DNA from: DATBLE01 sp050258035
GTDB lineage: Bacteria > Actinomycetota > Thermoleophilia > Gaiellales > Gaiellaceae
NCBI GenBank assembly: GCA_050258035.1
Contig: JBLMYA010000037.1
Span: 21,328-85,327, forward strand
DNA: 64,000 bases
Direction: 5' to 3'
Shown here: positions 1 through 8,421 of the stretch, piece by piece
How positions within the stretch are numbered: the first letter of the stretch is position 1
Layout of the letters: each line of letters starts with the position of its first letter
The notes under the pieces: generated by a model
The model's input: only the letters and a program-made list of their open reading frames with translations
What the model was told of the DNA's origin: nothing
Databases searched by the model: none
Made by a program: the position numbers and the translations under genes

Positions 1-2
1 CG

Positions 3-200
3 ACCTTCACGTTCGGAGGCGACGTGGTCATCGCGATCGGCGGGCGTCGGATCCGCAGCTCGGCGGACGTGGTGCGCGCCGTGACCGAGCGGCTGCGACC
101 CGGCCAGACGGTGACCTTCGCGGTGGTACGCGGCGGCGAGCGCGAAGTCGTGCGGGTGACGCTCGCCAACCGGCCGCCGAATCCCGACGCCGGCCGGTAG
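3..200 (+). CDS. C-terminal PDZ domain of a trypsin-like serine protease (partial)
   Basis: The reading frame is open from the window edge and encodes about 65 residues ending in TAG. It contains the PDZ pattern GDVVIAIGGRRI, then a helix (SADVVRAVTERLRPGQ) and a closing strand (TVTFAVVRGG). This is the usual C-terminus of HtrA/DegP-type envelope proteases, where the PDZ domain binds exposed C-termini of substrates. The catalytic domain lies outside the window, so the protease identity is inferred from the PDZ domain alone. No gene overlaps its end, and the next gene has its own promoter. Confidence 0.7.
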   Translation, partial: TFTFGGDVVIAIGGRRIRSSADVVRAVTERLRPGQTVTFAVVRGGEREVVRVTLANRPPNPDAGR

Positions 201-232
201 TGCGCGCGGTTTAGGTCCCTCGCTCGGCGGGT

Positions 233-238
233 TACGCT
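233..238 (+). promoter_or_regulatory. -10 element TACGCT, leaderless start of the GT20 gene
   Basis: TACGCT lies 6 nt before the GTG start at 245. There is no Shine-Dalgarno sequence in the gap, so transcription probably begins at or next to the start codon. Confidence 0.55.
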
Positions 239-244
239 GGTCGG

Positions 245-1693
245 GTGACGTCCCCTCGGCGCCGGCTGATCATCGTCTCGAACCGCGGGCCGGTCACCTA
301 TACGCGCGACGAGCACGGCCGAGCGGTACGGCGCGGTGGCGGAGGGCTCGTGACGGCGCTGGCGCCGCTGGTCTCGCGACACGAGGTGACGTGGGTCGCC
401 AACGCGATGACGGACGAGGACAGGGCCGTCGCCGCCGAGGCCGACGGCGCGTTCGACGAAACCGGCCGCGACGGCTCCCCGTACCGGTTCCGGCTCGTGG
501 TTCACGACCCGGCCGACTTCGACCGCTTCTACAACCAGTTCGCGAACCCCGCCCTCTGGTTCCTCCAGCACGAGCTCTGGGGCCTGGTGGGAAATCCGGA
601 GCTGGACGCGGCCTGGGAGAGCTACCTGCGCGTGAACGAGGCGGTCGCCGAGGCCGTGCTCGACGAGGTCGCCGCCGATCCGGATGCGCCGATCTGGTTC
701 CACGACTACCAGCTCTACGCCGCTCCCACGGTGGTGCGTCTCGTCCGTCCCGGTGCAGCGATGTCGCAGTTCGTCCACATCCCGTGGCCGGACGCGCGCG
801 GCTGGAGCGTCCTTCCAGAGCACATGTGCCGCGCGATCCACGAAGGACTGCTCGCGAACGACGTGGTCGGTTTCCACACCCCCCGCTGGCGCGCGAACTT
901 CCTCGAGTCGGCTGCGGCGGTGCTCGGAGCCGAGGTGGACGCCGCGACGAGTGTCGTCGAGCACGACGGCCGCACGACGCTCGTCACCGCTCACCCGATC
1001 TCGGTCGACACCGGAGAGTTCGACGAGCTCGTCCAGAGCGACGCCGTCCGCACGGAGGAGCGCGACCTGGAGTCCCTGCGACGGGAGAGACTGATCGTCC
1101 GCGCCGAACGCACCGACCCCTCGAAGAACATCGTGCGGGGGTTCCAGGCGTTCGGCCTCTACCTCGAGGCGCATCCGGAGGCTCACGGGAAGGTCGCGAT
1201 GCTGGCGCTCCTCGATCCGTCCAGGCAGGACATCCCGCAGTACGCCGCCTACCTCGACGAGATCCGTGCCGCCGCCGCCGAGGTCAACGGTCGGTTCGGC
1301 GGCGATGGATGGGAGCCGATCCTGCTCGAGGTCAAGGACGACTTCCCCCGCTCAGTGGCTGCGTACAAGCAGTACGACGTGCTGTTCGTGAACGCCCTCT
1401 TCGACGGCCTGAACCTGGTCGCGAAGGAGGCGCCGCTGGTAAACGAGCGCGACGGTGCGGTCGTGCTCTCCCGGAACGCGGGGGCGTACGAGGAGCTGGC
1501 GCCCTGGGTGGTCGCCGTCGACCCCCTCGACGCCGCGGGCCAGGCCGAGGCGCTTCACGCCGCGCTGTCGCTTCCCCCGGAGGAGCGCCGCGCCCGCGCC
1601 CGCGCGCTTCGCAGCTACGTCCGCGAGCACGACCTGGTCGAGTGGCTCGACCTCCAGCTGGCCGATCTCGACCGGGTCTCCGCGCTCACATGA
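245..1693 (+). CDS. otsA: trehalose-6-phosphate synthase family glycosyltransferase (GT20)
   Basis: Predicted to transfer glucose from a nucleotide sugar to glucose 6-phosphate, giving trehalose 6-phosphate, a cytosolic osmoprotectant precursor. The 482-residue protein has the usual length. It starts with SNRGPVTY, has the glycine-rich GGGGLVTAL acceptor loop, the WFHDYQLY stretch, VGFHTPRWR, a donor-site RTDPSKNIVRGF segment and DGLNLVAKE near the C-terminus. The RTDPSKNI form differs from the DRLDYSKG of enterobacterial OtsA, so a related GT20 acceptor specificity is possible. No trehalose phosphatase gene lies beside it. GTG start chosen because a -10 box sits 6 nt upstream. Confidence 0.82.
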   Translation: MTSPRRRLIIVSNRGPVTYTRDEHGRAVRRGGGGLVTALAPLVSRHEVTWVANAMTDEDRAVAAEADGAFDETGRDGSPYRFRLVVHDPADFDRFYNQFANPALWFLQHELWGLVGNPELDAAWESYLRVNEAVAEAVLDEVAADPDAPIWFHDYQLYAAPTVVRLVRPGAAMSQFVHIPWPDARGWSVLPEHMCRAIHEGLLANDVVGFHTPRWRANFLESAAAVLGAEVDAATSVVEHDGRTTLVTAHPISVDTGEFDELVQSDAVRTEERDLESLRRERLIVRAERTDPSKNIVRGFQAFGLYLEAHPEAHGKVAMLALLDPSRQDIPQYAAYLDEIRAAAAEVNGRFGGDGWEPILLEVKDDFPRSVAAYKQYDVLFVNALFDGLNLVAKEAPLVNERDGAVVLSRNAGAYEELAPWVVAVDPLDAAGQAEALHAALSLPPEERRARARALRSYVREHDLVEWLDLQLADLDRVSALT

Positions 1694-1750
1694 GTTCGGC
1701 AGTCGCGCGGACGGAGCCCGGACGCCGCCGGAAAAGGCGAGCGCTCTAGC

Positions 1751-1756
1751 TACATT
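1751..1756 (+). promoter_or_regulatory. -10 element TACATT before moaC
   Basis: TACATT is preceded by GC and lies 8 nt before the moaC ATG at 1765. It would drive the moa-ubiA-ccm-hem gene run as a leaderless transcript. Confidence 0.55.
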
Positions 1757-1764
1757 CCCCTGCG

Positions 1765-2211
1765 ATGGCCGACCTCTCGCACGTCGACGAGTCCGGCGAC
1801 GTCCGCATGGTCGACGTCGGCGGAAAGCCGCTGTCGCGTCGTCGCGCCGTGGCCGCCGCGACCGTCCGGATGGCGCCCGAGACGGCCGAGCGGCTGCGGG
1901 ACCTGCCGAAGGGCGACGCGCTCGTCACCGCTCAGGTCGCGGGGGTGATGGCTGCGAAGCGCACGTCGGAGCTGATCCCGCTCTGCCATCCGTTGCCTTT
2001 GACGAACATCGACCTGACGGTCGGCGTTCGTGGGGAGTCCGTCGAGATTCAGGCGACTGTCGAAACCACTGCCCAGACGGGAGTCGAGATGGAAGCCCTC
2101 GTCGCCGCGTCCGTCGCGGCGCTGACCGTCTACGACATGGCGAAGGCGATCGACAAGGCGATGGTCGTCGAGAGCGTGCGGCTCCTCGAGAAGACGAAGG
2201 AGGCGGTATGA
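1765..2211 (+). CDS. moaC: cyclic pyranopterin monophosphate synthase MoaC
   Basis: Converts the 3',8-cyclo-GTP product of MoaA into cyclic pyranopterin monophosphate, the first stable intermediate of molybdenum cofactor synthesis. The 148 residues match the family length. Conserved stretches are visible: LIPLCHPLPL around residue 70, VETTAQTGVEMEAL around 100 and YDMAKAIDKAM around 125, which carry the active-site residues. It is the first gene of the cofactor run, and its stop overlaps the next start as ATGA. MoaA, MoaD and MoaE are not in the window. Confidence 0.95.
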   Translation: MADLSHVDESGDVRMVDVGGKPLSRRRAVAAATVRMAPETAERLRDLPKGDALVTAQVAGVMAAKRTSELIPLCHPLPLTNIDLTVGVRGESVEIQATVETTAQTGVEMEALVAASVAALTVYDMAKAIDKAMVVESVRLLEKTKEAV

Positions 2212-2690
2212 GGGCGGCGGTGCTGACCGTCTCCGACGGGGTCTCCGAGGGGACGCGCGAGGACACGAGCGGCGACCTCCTCGCGGAGCTCCTCACCGGC
2301 GAGGGGTTCGAGGTCGAACGGCGGGTCGTTCCCGACGACCGCGACGCGATCGCGGACGCGCTCGTTGCCCTGGCGGACGACAGCCGGGTCGTGCTCACCA
2401 CCGGCGGAACCGGCCTCGGCCCACGGGACGTCACCCCCGAGGCGACGATGCAGGTGCTCGACCGCGCGGCGCCGGGGATCGCCGAGGCGATTCGGGCCGA
2501 CTCGGCAGCGAAGACGCCGCACGGCCTGCTCTCGCGCGGGATCGCCGGGACCCGCGGATCGACGCTCGTCGTCAATCTGCCCGGCTCGCCCGGCGGCTGC
2601 CGCGACGGCTTCGCCGTCCTCAAGCCGGCCCTGGCACACGCGCTCCAGCTGCTCGCGGGCGAGACGGCGTCAGGTCACCGGCAGACGTGA
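2208..2690 (+). CDS. molybdenum cofactor adenylyltransferase-type protein (MoaB/MogA family)
   Basis: A 160-residue single-domain MoCF protein. It has TTGGTGLGPRDVTPEA around residues 60-75, the molybdopterin-binding signature, and NLPGSPGG near residue 122. Family members adenylate molybdopterin before molybdate insertion (MogA) or are close relatives (MoaB); sequence alone does not separate the two here. The ATG overlaps the moaC stop by 4 nt, so translation is probably coupled. The next gene follows after 4 nt. Confidence 0.88.
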   Translation: MRAAVLTVSDGVSEGTREDTSGDLLAELLTGEGFEVERRVVPDDRDAIADALVALADDSRVVLTTGGTGLGPRDVTPEATMQVLDRAAPGIAEAIRADSAAKTPHGLLSRGIAGTRGSTLVVNLPGSPGGCRDGFAVLKPALAHALQLLAGETASGHRQT

Positions 2691-2694
2691 GCGG

Positions 2695-3558
2695 ATGAGC
2701 GTCCTCGCTACGCACCCGCGGCGGTTTGCGTCGCTCGTCAAGATCGAGCACACGGTCTTTGCGCTGCCGTTCGCCTACGTCGGCGCGTTCCTCGCGGTCG
2801 ACGCGGTTCCGAGCGCACACGATCTCGTCTGGATCACGGTCGCGATGGTCGGCGCCCGCTCGCTGGCGATGGCGCTCAACCGGCTGATCGACGCCGAGAT
2901 CGACGCCCGCAACCCGCGGACTGTGGGGCGCGAGCTTCCTGCAGGGCGGCTGACCCGCGCGCAGGTCGTGGGCTTCTGCCTCGCGTCGCTCGCCGTCTTC
3001 CTCGTCGCTGTCTGGCAGCTCGACCCGATCTGCCGCTGGCTGTGGCCTATCCCCGTCGCCGGCTTCGTGATCTACCCCTACCTGAAGCGTGTCACCTGGC
3101 TCGCGCATCTCTGGCTCGGCGCGGTGGACGGGTTGGCGCCGATGGGCGCGTGGATCGCGATCCGCGGCGACCTGCCCTGGCAGGCCTGGGCGCTCGGCGG
3201 AGCGGTGGCCGCCTGGGTCGCGGGCTTCGATCTCTTCTACTCCCTGTTCGACGTCGAGATCGACAGGGCGCAGGGACTGCACTCGTGGGCGACCCGCTGG
3301 GGCGAGCGTGGGGTGTTCGTCGGCGCACGCGGCCTGCACATGCTGACCGTGTGGCTGCTGGCGGCCGCCGGCGCAGGACTGGACGTCGGCCTCCTCTACT
3401 GGCTCGGTGTGGCGGTGGTCGCGGGACTGCTGTCGTACGAGCACTCGCTCGTCCGGCCCGGCGACGTGCACCGCCTCGATGCCGCCTTCTTCACCATGAA
3501 CGGCGTGATCAGCGTCACGTTCTTCGCCTTCGTCCTCGCCGACGTCCTCGCTCAGTGA
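2695..3558 (+). CDS. UbiA-family aromatic prenyltransferase (MqnP-like)
   Basis: An integral membrane enzyme of 287 residues with about eight hydrophobic segments. Both Asp-rich Mg-diphosphate motifs are present: NRLIDAEIDARN around residues 60-70 and YSLFDVEIDRAQ around 180-190. Family members attach a polyprenyl chain to an aromatic acid. With no ubiquinone genes here, a role in menaquinone synthesis, perhaps the futalosine-route enzyme MqnP, is the likely reading. It sits between molybdenum-cofactor and cytochrome-c genes, which fits a respiratory cofactor operon. Its stop overlaps the ccmA start as GTGA. Confidence 0.83.
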   Translation: MSVLATHPRRFASLVKIEHTVFALPFAYVGAFLAVDAVPSAHDLVWITVAMVGARSLAMALNRLIDAEIDARNPRTVGRELPAGRLTRAQVVGFCLASLAVFLVAVWQLDPICRWLWPIPVAGFVIYPYLKRVTWLAHLWLGAVDGLAPMGAWIAIRGDLPWQAWALGGAVAAWVAGFDLFYSLFDVEIDRAQGLHSWATRWGERGVFVGARGLHMLTVWLLAAAGAGLDVGLLYWLGVAVVAGLLSYEHSLVRPGDVHRLDAAFFTMNGVISVTFFAFVLADVLAQ

Positions 3559-4139
3559 TCGCGGCGCGGAAGCTCGGGCGCACGTACGGGACGAAGCACG
3601 TGATCCGCGACCTCGATCTCGAGGTCGGCCGGGGCGGGTTCCTGCTGCTGACCGGACCGAACGGCTCCGGCAAGACGACGCTCCTACGCCTGATCGCGGG
3701 GTTGCTGGTGCCGACCGCCGGAGAGCTCGAGGTCGAGGCATCCCGCGAGCGGATCGGGTTCCTCGGCCACGAGCCGCTCGTCTACCGCGAGCTGACCGCG
3801 ATCGAGAATCTCGACCTCTACGGCCGTCTGTACCGCGTGTCCGAGCGCCGCGAGCGCATCGGGATGCTGCTCGAGCGCTTCGGCCTGTGGGAGGCGCGCA
3901 ACCAGCGGGCCGACTCGTTCTCTCGCGGGATGCTCCAGCGGCTCGCGCTCTGCAGATCGCTCCTCCACGGCCCCGAGTTGCTCGTCCTCGACGAGCCGTT
4001 CAGCGCGCTGGACGACGAGGGTGCGTCGCTGCTCGACCGCGAGCTGGTCGAGCTACGGCCTCGGGCGACCTTCGTCGTCTCGACTCACGACCCGGCACGG
4101 CTCGAGCCGCTTGCCTCGCAACGACTGGCCTTCGGGTGA
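3555..4139 (+). CDS. ccmA: haem exporter ABC ATPase CcmA
   Basis: ATP-binding subunit of the CcmABC complex, which acts in haem delivery for cytochrome c maturation. The 194 residues include Walker A GPNGSGKTT near residue 35, a Q-loop region LGHEPLVY, a variant signature FSRGMLQR near residue 125, Walker B LLVLDEPF and the switch His in STHDP. The short length is typical of CcmA. The GTG start overlaps the upstream TGA, and its own stop overlaps ccmB in the same way. Confidence 0.88.
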   Translation: MIAARKLGRTYGTKHVIRDLDLEVGRGGFLLLTGPNGSGKTTLLRLIAGLLVPTAGELEVEASRERIGFLGHEPLVYRELTAIENLDLYGRLYRVSERRERIGMLLERFGLWEARNQRADSFSRGMLQRLALCRSLLHGPELLVLDEPFSALDDEGASLLDRELVELRPRATFVVSTHDPARLEPLASQRLAFG

Positions 4140-4777
4140 GCACGTACCTCGCCGACGTCGCCACCCTGGCACGCAAGGATCTCCGGCTCGAGTTGCGGGC
4201 CCGGAGCATCGTCCCGGCGATGCTGCTCTTCGTCGTCGCCGCGCTCGTCGTCTTCCACTTCGCCCTGCCGTCCGGGAGCTCCGACCTCGCGGCCAAGGGG
4301 ATGCTGTGGGTCGCGATCGTCTTCACGGCGCTGCTCGGGCTGACGCGGGCGTTCGTCGCCGAGCGCGAGCAGCGGCTGCTCGACGGCCTCCTGCTCGCCC
4401 CTTGTGACCGCAGCGCGATCTGGCTGGCGAAGGCGGTGGCGATGCTCGGCTTCCTCGTCATGGCCGAGCTCGTCGCGCTGCCCGTGTTCGCGCTCTTCTT
4501 CTCCGGGGTCGACGGGGCGACGATCGCGGGCGTCGCGCTGGCCGATCTCGGGATCTGCGCGGTCGGCACCGTGCTCGCCGCGATGGCGGTCGCGGGACGC
4601 GCAAGGGAGCTCCTCCTCCCCCTGCTCTTCCTGCCGCTCGCGATCCCGATCGTCGTCGGCGGCGTCGGGGCCAGCGTGGCCGACGAACCCGCTCGTTACC
4701 TGGGGTTTCTCGCGCTCTACGACGGCGTCTTTGCGATCATCTCCTGGGCTTCCTTTGAGTACGTCGTTACGGAATAA
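4136..4777 (+). CDS. ccmB: haem exporter membrane protein CcmB
   Basis: A 213-residue protein with about six membrane segments, starting with a soluble LARKDLRLELRARS stretch characteristic of CcmB. It forms the membrane channel partner of CcmA. The GTG start overlaps ccmA by 4 nt. The 3' end overlaps the probable ccmC start by 23 nt. Order and overlap with ccmA and ccmC make the assignment firm. Confidence 0.87.
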   Translation: MSTYLADVATLARKDLRLELRARSIVPAMLLFVVAALVVFHFALPSGSSDLAAKGMLWVAIVFTALLGLTRAFVAEREQRLLDGLLLAPCDRSAIWLAKAVAMLGFLVMAELVALPVFALFFSGVDGATIAGVALADLGICAVGTVLAAMAVAGRARELLLPLLFLPLAIPIVVGGVGASVADEPARYLGFLALYDGVFAIISWASFEYVVTE

Positions 4778-5441
4778 CCAGCTCGCGCTGTCCGCGATCC
4801 TCGCCGCCGTGCTCGTGCCGGCGGCGATCGCACTCGTCTTCTTCTACGCGCCGGTCGACGAGGACGGGCTCAACCAGAAGATCTTCTACTTCCACGTCCC
4901 GATCGCCCTGACGGCGTACGCGTGCTTCGGTTGGGGGGCCTGGAAGGGACTGATCCACCTCTGGAAGGGCAAGCCCGGCGCCGACCTCGAGAGCTACGTC
5001 GCCATCCACCTCGGAGTGATCTTCGGCGCGATGACGCTCCTCACCGGTTCCCTGTGGGCCAAGTTCCGCTGGGGGCACTGGTGGCTGTGGAGCGAGCGGC
5101 AGCTCGTCCTCTTCCTCGTGCTCTTCCTCTTCTACTCCGCCTACTTCATGCTCCGCTATTCGGTCGAGCCGGGGCCGCAGCGGGCGAACCTGTGCGCCGT
5201 GTACTCCCTGTTCGGCGTCGTCCTGATTCCGATCAGCTTTCTCGCCATCCGGCTCGCGAACCAGTACATCCACCCCGTCGCCTTCAACCGCCACGGGCCG
5301 CAGATGGCCGGCTCGCAGTTCTTCACGTTCTGCGTCTGTCTCGCGGCGATGCTCTCGCTGTTCGTCGCGCTCTACCAGTTCGAGCTCGCCGGCAAGCGGC
5401 TCGACGCGCGCCTCCGCGAGCTGCGGGAGCTCCTGACGTGA
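4755..5441 (+). CDS. ccmC: haem-handling membrane protein CcmC
   Basis: About 228 residues with six membrane segments. It belongs to the haem-handling family that presents haem to CcmE. The haem-ligand histidine regions FYFHVPIAL and YIHPV are present. The tryptophan-rich motif reads WGHWWLWSER from residue 106, whereas family members usually have WWxWD; here Ser113 stands where Asp is expected. No ATG or GTG fits the N-terminus, so TTG at 4755 was chosen; it overlaps ccmB by 23 nt. CcmE and CcmF are not in the window. Confidence 0.82.
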   Translation: MSTSLRNNQLALSAILAAVLVPAAIALVFFYAPVDEDGLNQKIFYFHVPIALTAYACFGWGAWKGLIHLWKGKPGADLESYVAIHLGVIFGAMTLLTGSLWAKFRWGHWWLWSERQLVLFLVLFLFYSAYFMLRYSVEPGPQRANLCAVYSLFGVVLIPISFLAIRLANQYIHPVAFNRHGPQMAGSQFFTFCVCLAAMLSLFVALYQFELAGKRLDARLRELRELLT

Positions 5442-5590
5442 CGACGGAGGAGAAGTACGTCGCCGCCGCATACCTGGTCGTCTTCGGGTTCGTTCTCGTC
5501 TACTTCGCGATCATGGCGTTGAAGCTGTCGCGGCTCGAGCGGGAGGTGGGCGAGCTCGCCGAGCTGGCACGAAAACGGGTCGATGGCTGA
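5438..5590 (+). CDS. CcmD-like single-span membrane peptide
   Basis: A 50-residue peptide with one membrane helix (about residues 8-28, AAYLVVFGFVLVYFAIMAL) followed by a charged coiled tail (SRLEREVGELAELARKR). Size, topology and position directly after ccmC match CcmD, which stabilises CcmABC-CcmE. Sequence conservation in CcmD is low, so the call rests on context. The GTG start overlaps the ccmC stop as GTGA, and the end overlaps the next start by 8 nt. Confidence 0.72.
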   Translation: MTTEEKYVAAAYLVVFGFVLVYFAIMALKLSRLEREVGELAELARKRVDG

Positions 5591-6371
5591 ATACCTGTTC
5601 GGGCTCGCCTTCCTCGCCTATGCCGGCGCGGCGGTTGCCTACGCCGTCGATGCGCGGCAGCCCGGCTTTGCGGGACGGGTCGCGACGTGGGGCGTCCGGC
5701 TCGGGTGGCTGCTCCAGACCGCCCTGCTCGTCGACCAGGCGGTGCGCGCGGACGGGTTTCCGTGGGCCACCTGGGCGGGCTCGCTGAACCTCTTCGTCTG
5801 GCTCGTCGTCAGCGTCTACCTCGTGTGGGGCTGCCGGTGGCGGTACCGCCTGCTCGGCCTGGCCGTCATGCCGCCCGCAGCGGCGTTGCTCGTGATCGCG
5901 CGGCTCGGCGGCGGTACGGGCGTCGGGACCGACAGCGGCTACTCGACCGTCTTCCTCGTCGTCCACGTCGGCCTCCTTTCGTTCGCCTTCGCGGCGTTCA
6001 CCCTCGCCGCCGCGCTCTCCGCTCTCTACCTGTGGCAGGAGCGGCGCCTGAAGAGCCACCGGCCCGCTGCGCTGCTCGGCCGCGCGCCGTCGCTCTTGAC
6101 GCTCGAGACGCTCACGGGGAGGACGATCGCGGTCGCGCTGCCCGCGCTCACCGCCGGAATCGTCGCCGGGCTCGTCCGGCTCCGGGACGACGGCGGCACG
6201 GTGGACGCGCTGATGGCGGTCACGCTGGGGACGTGGGCCGTCTACGGCAGCTACCTCGTGCTCCGGTACGAGGCCGGATGGCACGGCCGCAGGGCCGCGT
6301 ATCTCGCGCTTGCCGGCTTCGCGCTCGTCATCGTCGCGCGGCTCGGCCTCCAGGCGGGTCACTTCTCATGA
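5583..6371 (+). CDS. HemX/CcsA-family membrane protein
   Basis: A 262-residue, roughly eight-helix protein of the cytochrome c assembly superfamily. Conserved features include WAGSLNLF near residue 64 and the VHVGLLSFAFAAFTLAA helix near residue 130. The full WWD haem-binding motif of CcsA or CcmC is not seen, so a HemX-like role beside hemA (haem level or HemA stability) is more likely than a cytochrome c ligase. ATG overlaps the preceding gene by 8 nt, and its stop forms ATGA with hemA. Confidence 0.77.
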   Translation: MAEYLFGLAFLAYAGAAVAYAVDARQPGFAGRVATWGVRLGWLLQTALLVDQAVRADGFPWATWAGSLNLFVWLVVSVYLVWGCRWRYRLLGLAVMPPAAALLVIARLGGGTGVGTDSGYSTVFLVVHVGLLSFAFAAFTLAAALSALYLWQERRLKSHRPAALLGRAPSLLTLETLTGRTIAVALPALTAGIVAGLVRLRDDGGTVDALMAVTLGTWAVYGSYLVLRYEAGWHGRRAAYLALAGFALVIVARLGLQAGHFS

Positions 6372-7603
6372 CGCTCACGCTCGTCGGCCTCTCGCACCAG
6401 GGAACTCCGGTCGCCGTCCGGGAGCGGGCATTCGTCCCGCTGGAGCAGGTGCAGGAGCTGGCGGGGTCCCTCGCCGAGGACGGCGAGGCAGTCTGCCTGT
6501 CGACCTGTAACCGGACCGAGCTGTACCTCGTCGGCCCGGACGCCGAACCCCGCGCCCTGGACGCGCTCGTGTCCCTCAGCGGCCTGCCGCCGGAGGAGCT
6601 CCGCTCGGTCGTCTACCGGCTGGCGGACGAGGCGGCGGCCCTGCACCTCTTCCGAGTCGCCGCCGGCCTCGACTCGCTCGTTCCCGGGGAGGGCGAGATC
6701 CTCGGGCAGGTCCGGGCGGCGTTCGAGGCGGGCACGACGGGCCCGGTGCTCGACCGGGTCTTCCGCCAGGCGCTGCACGCCGGGAAGAAGGTTCGTGCCG
6801 AGACGGCGATCGCCGAGAGCCCGGCGTCGGTGTCGGCCGCCGCTGCGGCGCTCGTCCAGCAGGTGTTCGGGCAGCTCGACGGCTGTCGCGTGCTGCTCGT
6901 CGGCGCAGGTCACGTCGCCGAGCTCGCCGCCCGGAGCCTCGCCGCTCGCGGCGCCCGGATCGCCTACGTCGCCAATCGGTCCCCGCACCGGGCGGCAGAG
7001 CTGGCCGACCGCTTCGCCAGCGAGGGCATCGCCATCGACGGAGCTGCAGGCGTGCTCGGCGAGATCGACGTCGTCGTCTCGTCGACCGGGGCGCCCGGCC
7101 GTGTCCTGGCGCGGGACGACATCGCGGCCGCGCTGGGACCGCGCAAGGGGCGGCCGCTGTTCCTGATCGACCTGGCCGTCCCGCGCGATCTCGATCCTGC
7201 GATCCACGAGCTCGACGGCTGCTACCTGTACGACATCGACGACCTCGAGTCGGTCGTCGCGTCGAGCCTCGCCGGGCGGCGCCGGGAGGCTGCACGGGCC
7301 GAGGCGATCGTCGCGGAGGAGGCGGAGAGCTTCCACGAGTGGCAGGCCGCGCGGGAGGTCGTTCCGGCGATCGCATCGCTGCGGGCGCACGCCGAGGAGA
7401 TCCGGGCCGCCGAGCTCGAGCGTGCGCGCGGCCGGCTCTCGTCGTCGGACCAGGAGGTCGTCGAGTCGATCACGGCGCGGATCGTCGACAAGCTGCTCCA
7501 CCTGCCGACGGTGCGGCTGAAGGAGGCCGCCGCCGGCGCCGACGGCGGAAGCTACGCACAGGCCGTCCGGCACCTCTTCGGCCTCGGCGACGACCAGGAG
7601 TGA
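6368..7603 (+). CDS. hemA: glutamyl-tRNA reductase HemA
   Basis: Reduces glutamyl-tRNA to glutamate-1-semialdehyde, the committed step of C5-pathway tetrapyrrole synthesis. The 411 residues contain the catalytic cysteine motif STCNRTELY (Cys47), the glutamate-recognition strand GLSHQGTPV, the DSLVPGEGEILGQV signature near residue 105, an NADPH fold VLLVGAGHVAELAA near 180 and a helical dimerisation tail. It follows a HemX-like gene and overlaps hemC by 4 nt. Confidence 0.96.
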   Translation: MTLTLVGLSHQGTPVAVRERAFVPLEQVQELAGSLAEDGEAVCLSTCNRTELYLVGPDAEPRALDALVSLSGLPPEELRSVVYRLADEAAALHLFRVAAGLDSLVPGEGEILGQVRAAFEAGTTGPVLDRVFRQALHAGKKVRAETAIAESPASVSAAAAALVQQVFGQLDGCRVLLVGAGHVAELAARSLAARGARIAYVANRSPHRAAELADRFASEGIAIDGAAGVLGEIDVVVSSTGAPGRVLARDDIAAALGPRKGRPLFLIDLAVPRDLDPAIHELDGCYLYDIDDLESVVASSLAGRRREAARAEAIVAEEAESFHEWQAAREVVPAIASLRAHAEEIRAAELERARGRLSSSDQEVVESITARIVDKLLHLPTVRLKEAAAGADGGSYAQAVRHLFGLGDDQE

Positions 7604-8421
7604 CCGTCGTCCAGCTCGGCTCGCGTGGGAGCCGGCTCGCGCTGAAGCAGGCCGCGCTCGCGGCGGAGCTGCTGGCCGGGCCGGTCGCGATCGTCCCGAT
7701 CACGACGGCGGGCGACCGAGACCGGCGCAGCCCGTTCGGGGCGATCGGCGCCCGCGGCGTGTTCGTCAAGGAGCTCGAGGAGGCACTGCTCGCCGGGCGG
7801 ATCGACGTGGCCGTGCATTCGGCGAAGGACATGACCTCCACGGACACCGCCGGGCTGGCCGTCGGCGCCTACCTTCCGCGCGACGATCCGCGCGACGCGC
7901 TCTGCGGTGCGGACGCGATCCGGCCCGGGATGCGGATCGGGACCGCCTCCGTCCGGCGGCGAGCGCAGCTGCTCGTACTCGAGCCCTCGCTGTCGATCGA
8001 GCCGCTGCGCGGCAACATCGACACGCGTCTGCGCAAGAGGAGCGAGCGCGGGCTCGACGCTGTCGTCCTCGCGGCGTGCGGTCTCGACCGGCTCGGGCTC
8101 GCCGCCGAGATCGGCCGCCGGTTCGATCCGCTCGAGGTGCTCCCGGAAGCGGGTCAGGGGGCGCTCGCGCTCCAGGTGCGCGCGGGCGAGGAGGATCTGG
8201 TTCTCGCAGCCGACGATCCCGAGACCAGGCGCAGGGTCGAGGCCGAACGCGTCTGCGTCGCTGCGGTCGGCGGAGGGTGCCTGGCCCCGGTGGCCGCCCA
8301 CCACGACGGGGCCACCTTGACCGCTCTCGTCGCCGACGAGGACGGCGGCTGGGTCGAACGGCGCACCGGCGACGATCCGGTCGCGCTCGGGAAGGAGCTC
8401 GCACGGCTCGCGTCGTCCTGA
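7600..8421 (+). CDS. hemC: hydroxymethylbilane synthase (porphobilinogen deaminase) HemC
   Basis: Polymerises four porphobilinogens to hydroxymethylbilane. The 273 residues are a little short for the family but complete. LGSRGSRLAL opens the protein; AVHSAKDM is near residue 72, GTASVRRRAQL near 116 and LRGNIDTRLRK near 140. The dipyrromethane cofactor cysteine is Cys227 in GGGCLAPVA. The GTG start overlaps the hemA TGA, and the end overlaps hemD as CTGA. Confidence 0.95.
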   Translation: MTVVQLGSRGSRLALKQAALAAELLAGPVAIVPITTAGDRDRRSPFGAIGARGVFVKELEEALLAGRIDVAVHSAKDMTSTDTAGLAVGAYLPRDDPRDALCGADAIRPGMRIGTASVRRRAQLLVLEPSLSIEPLRGNIDTRLRKRSERGLDAVVLAACGLDRLGLAAEIGRRFDPLEVLPEAGQGALALQVRAGEEDLVLAADDPETRRRVEAERVCVAAVGGGCLAPVAAHHDGATLTALVADEDGGWVERRTGDDPVALGKELARLASS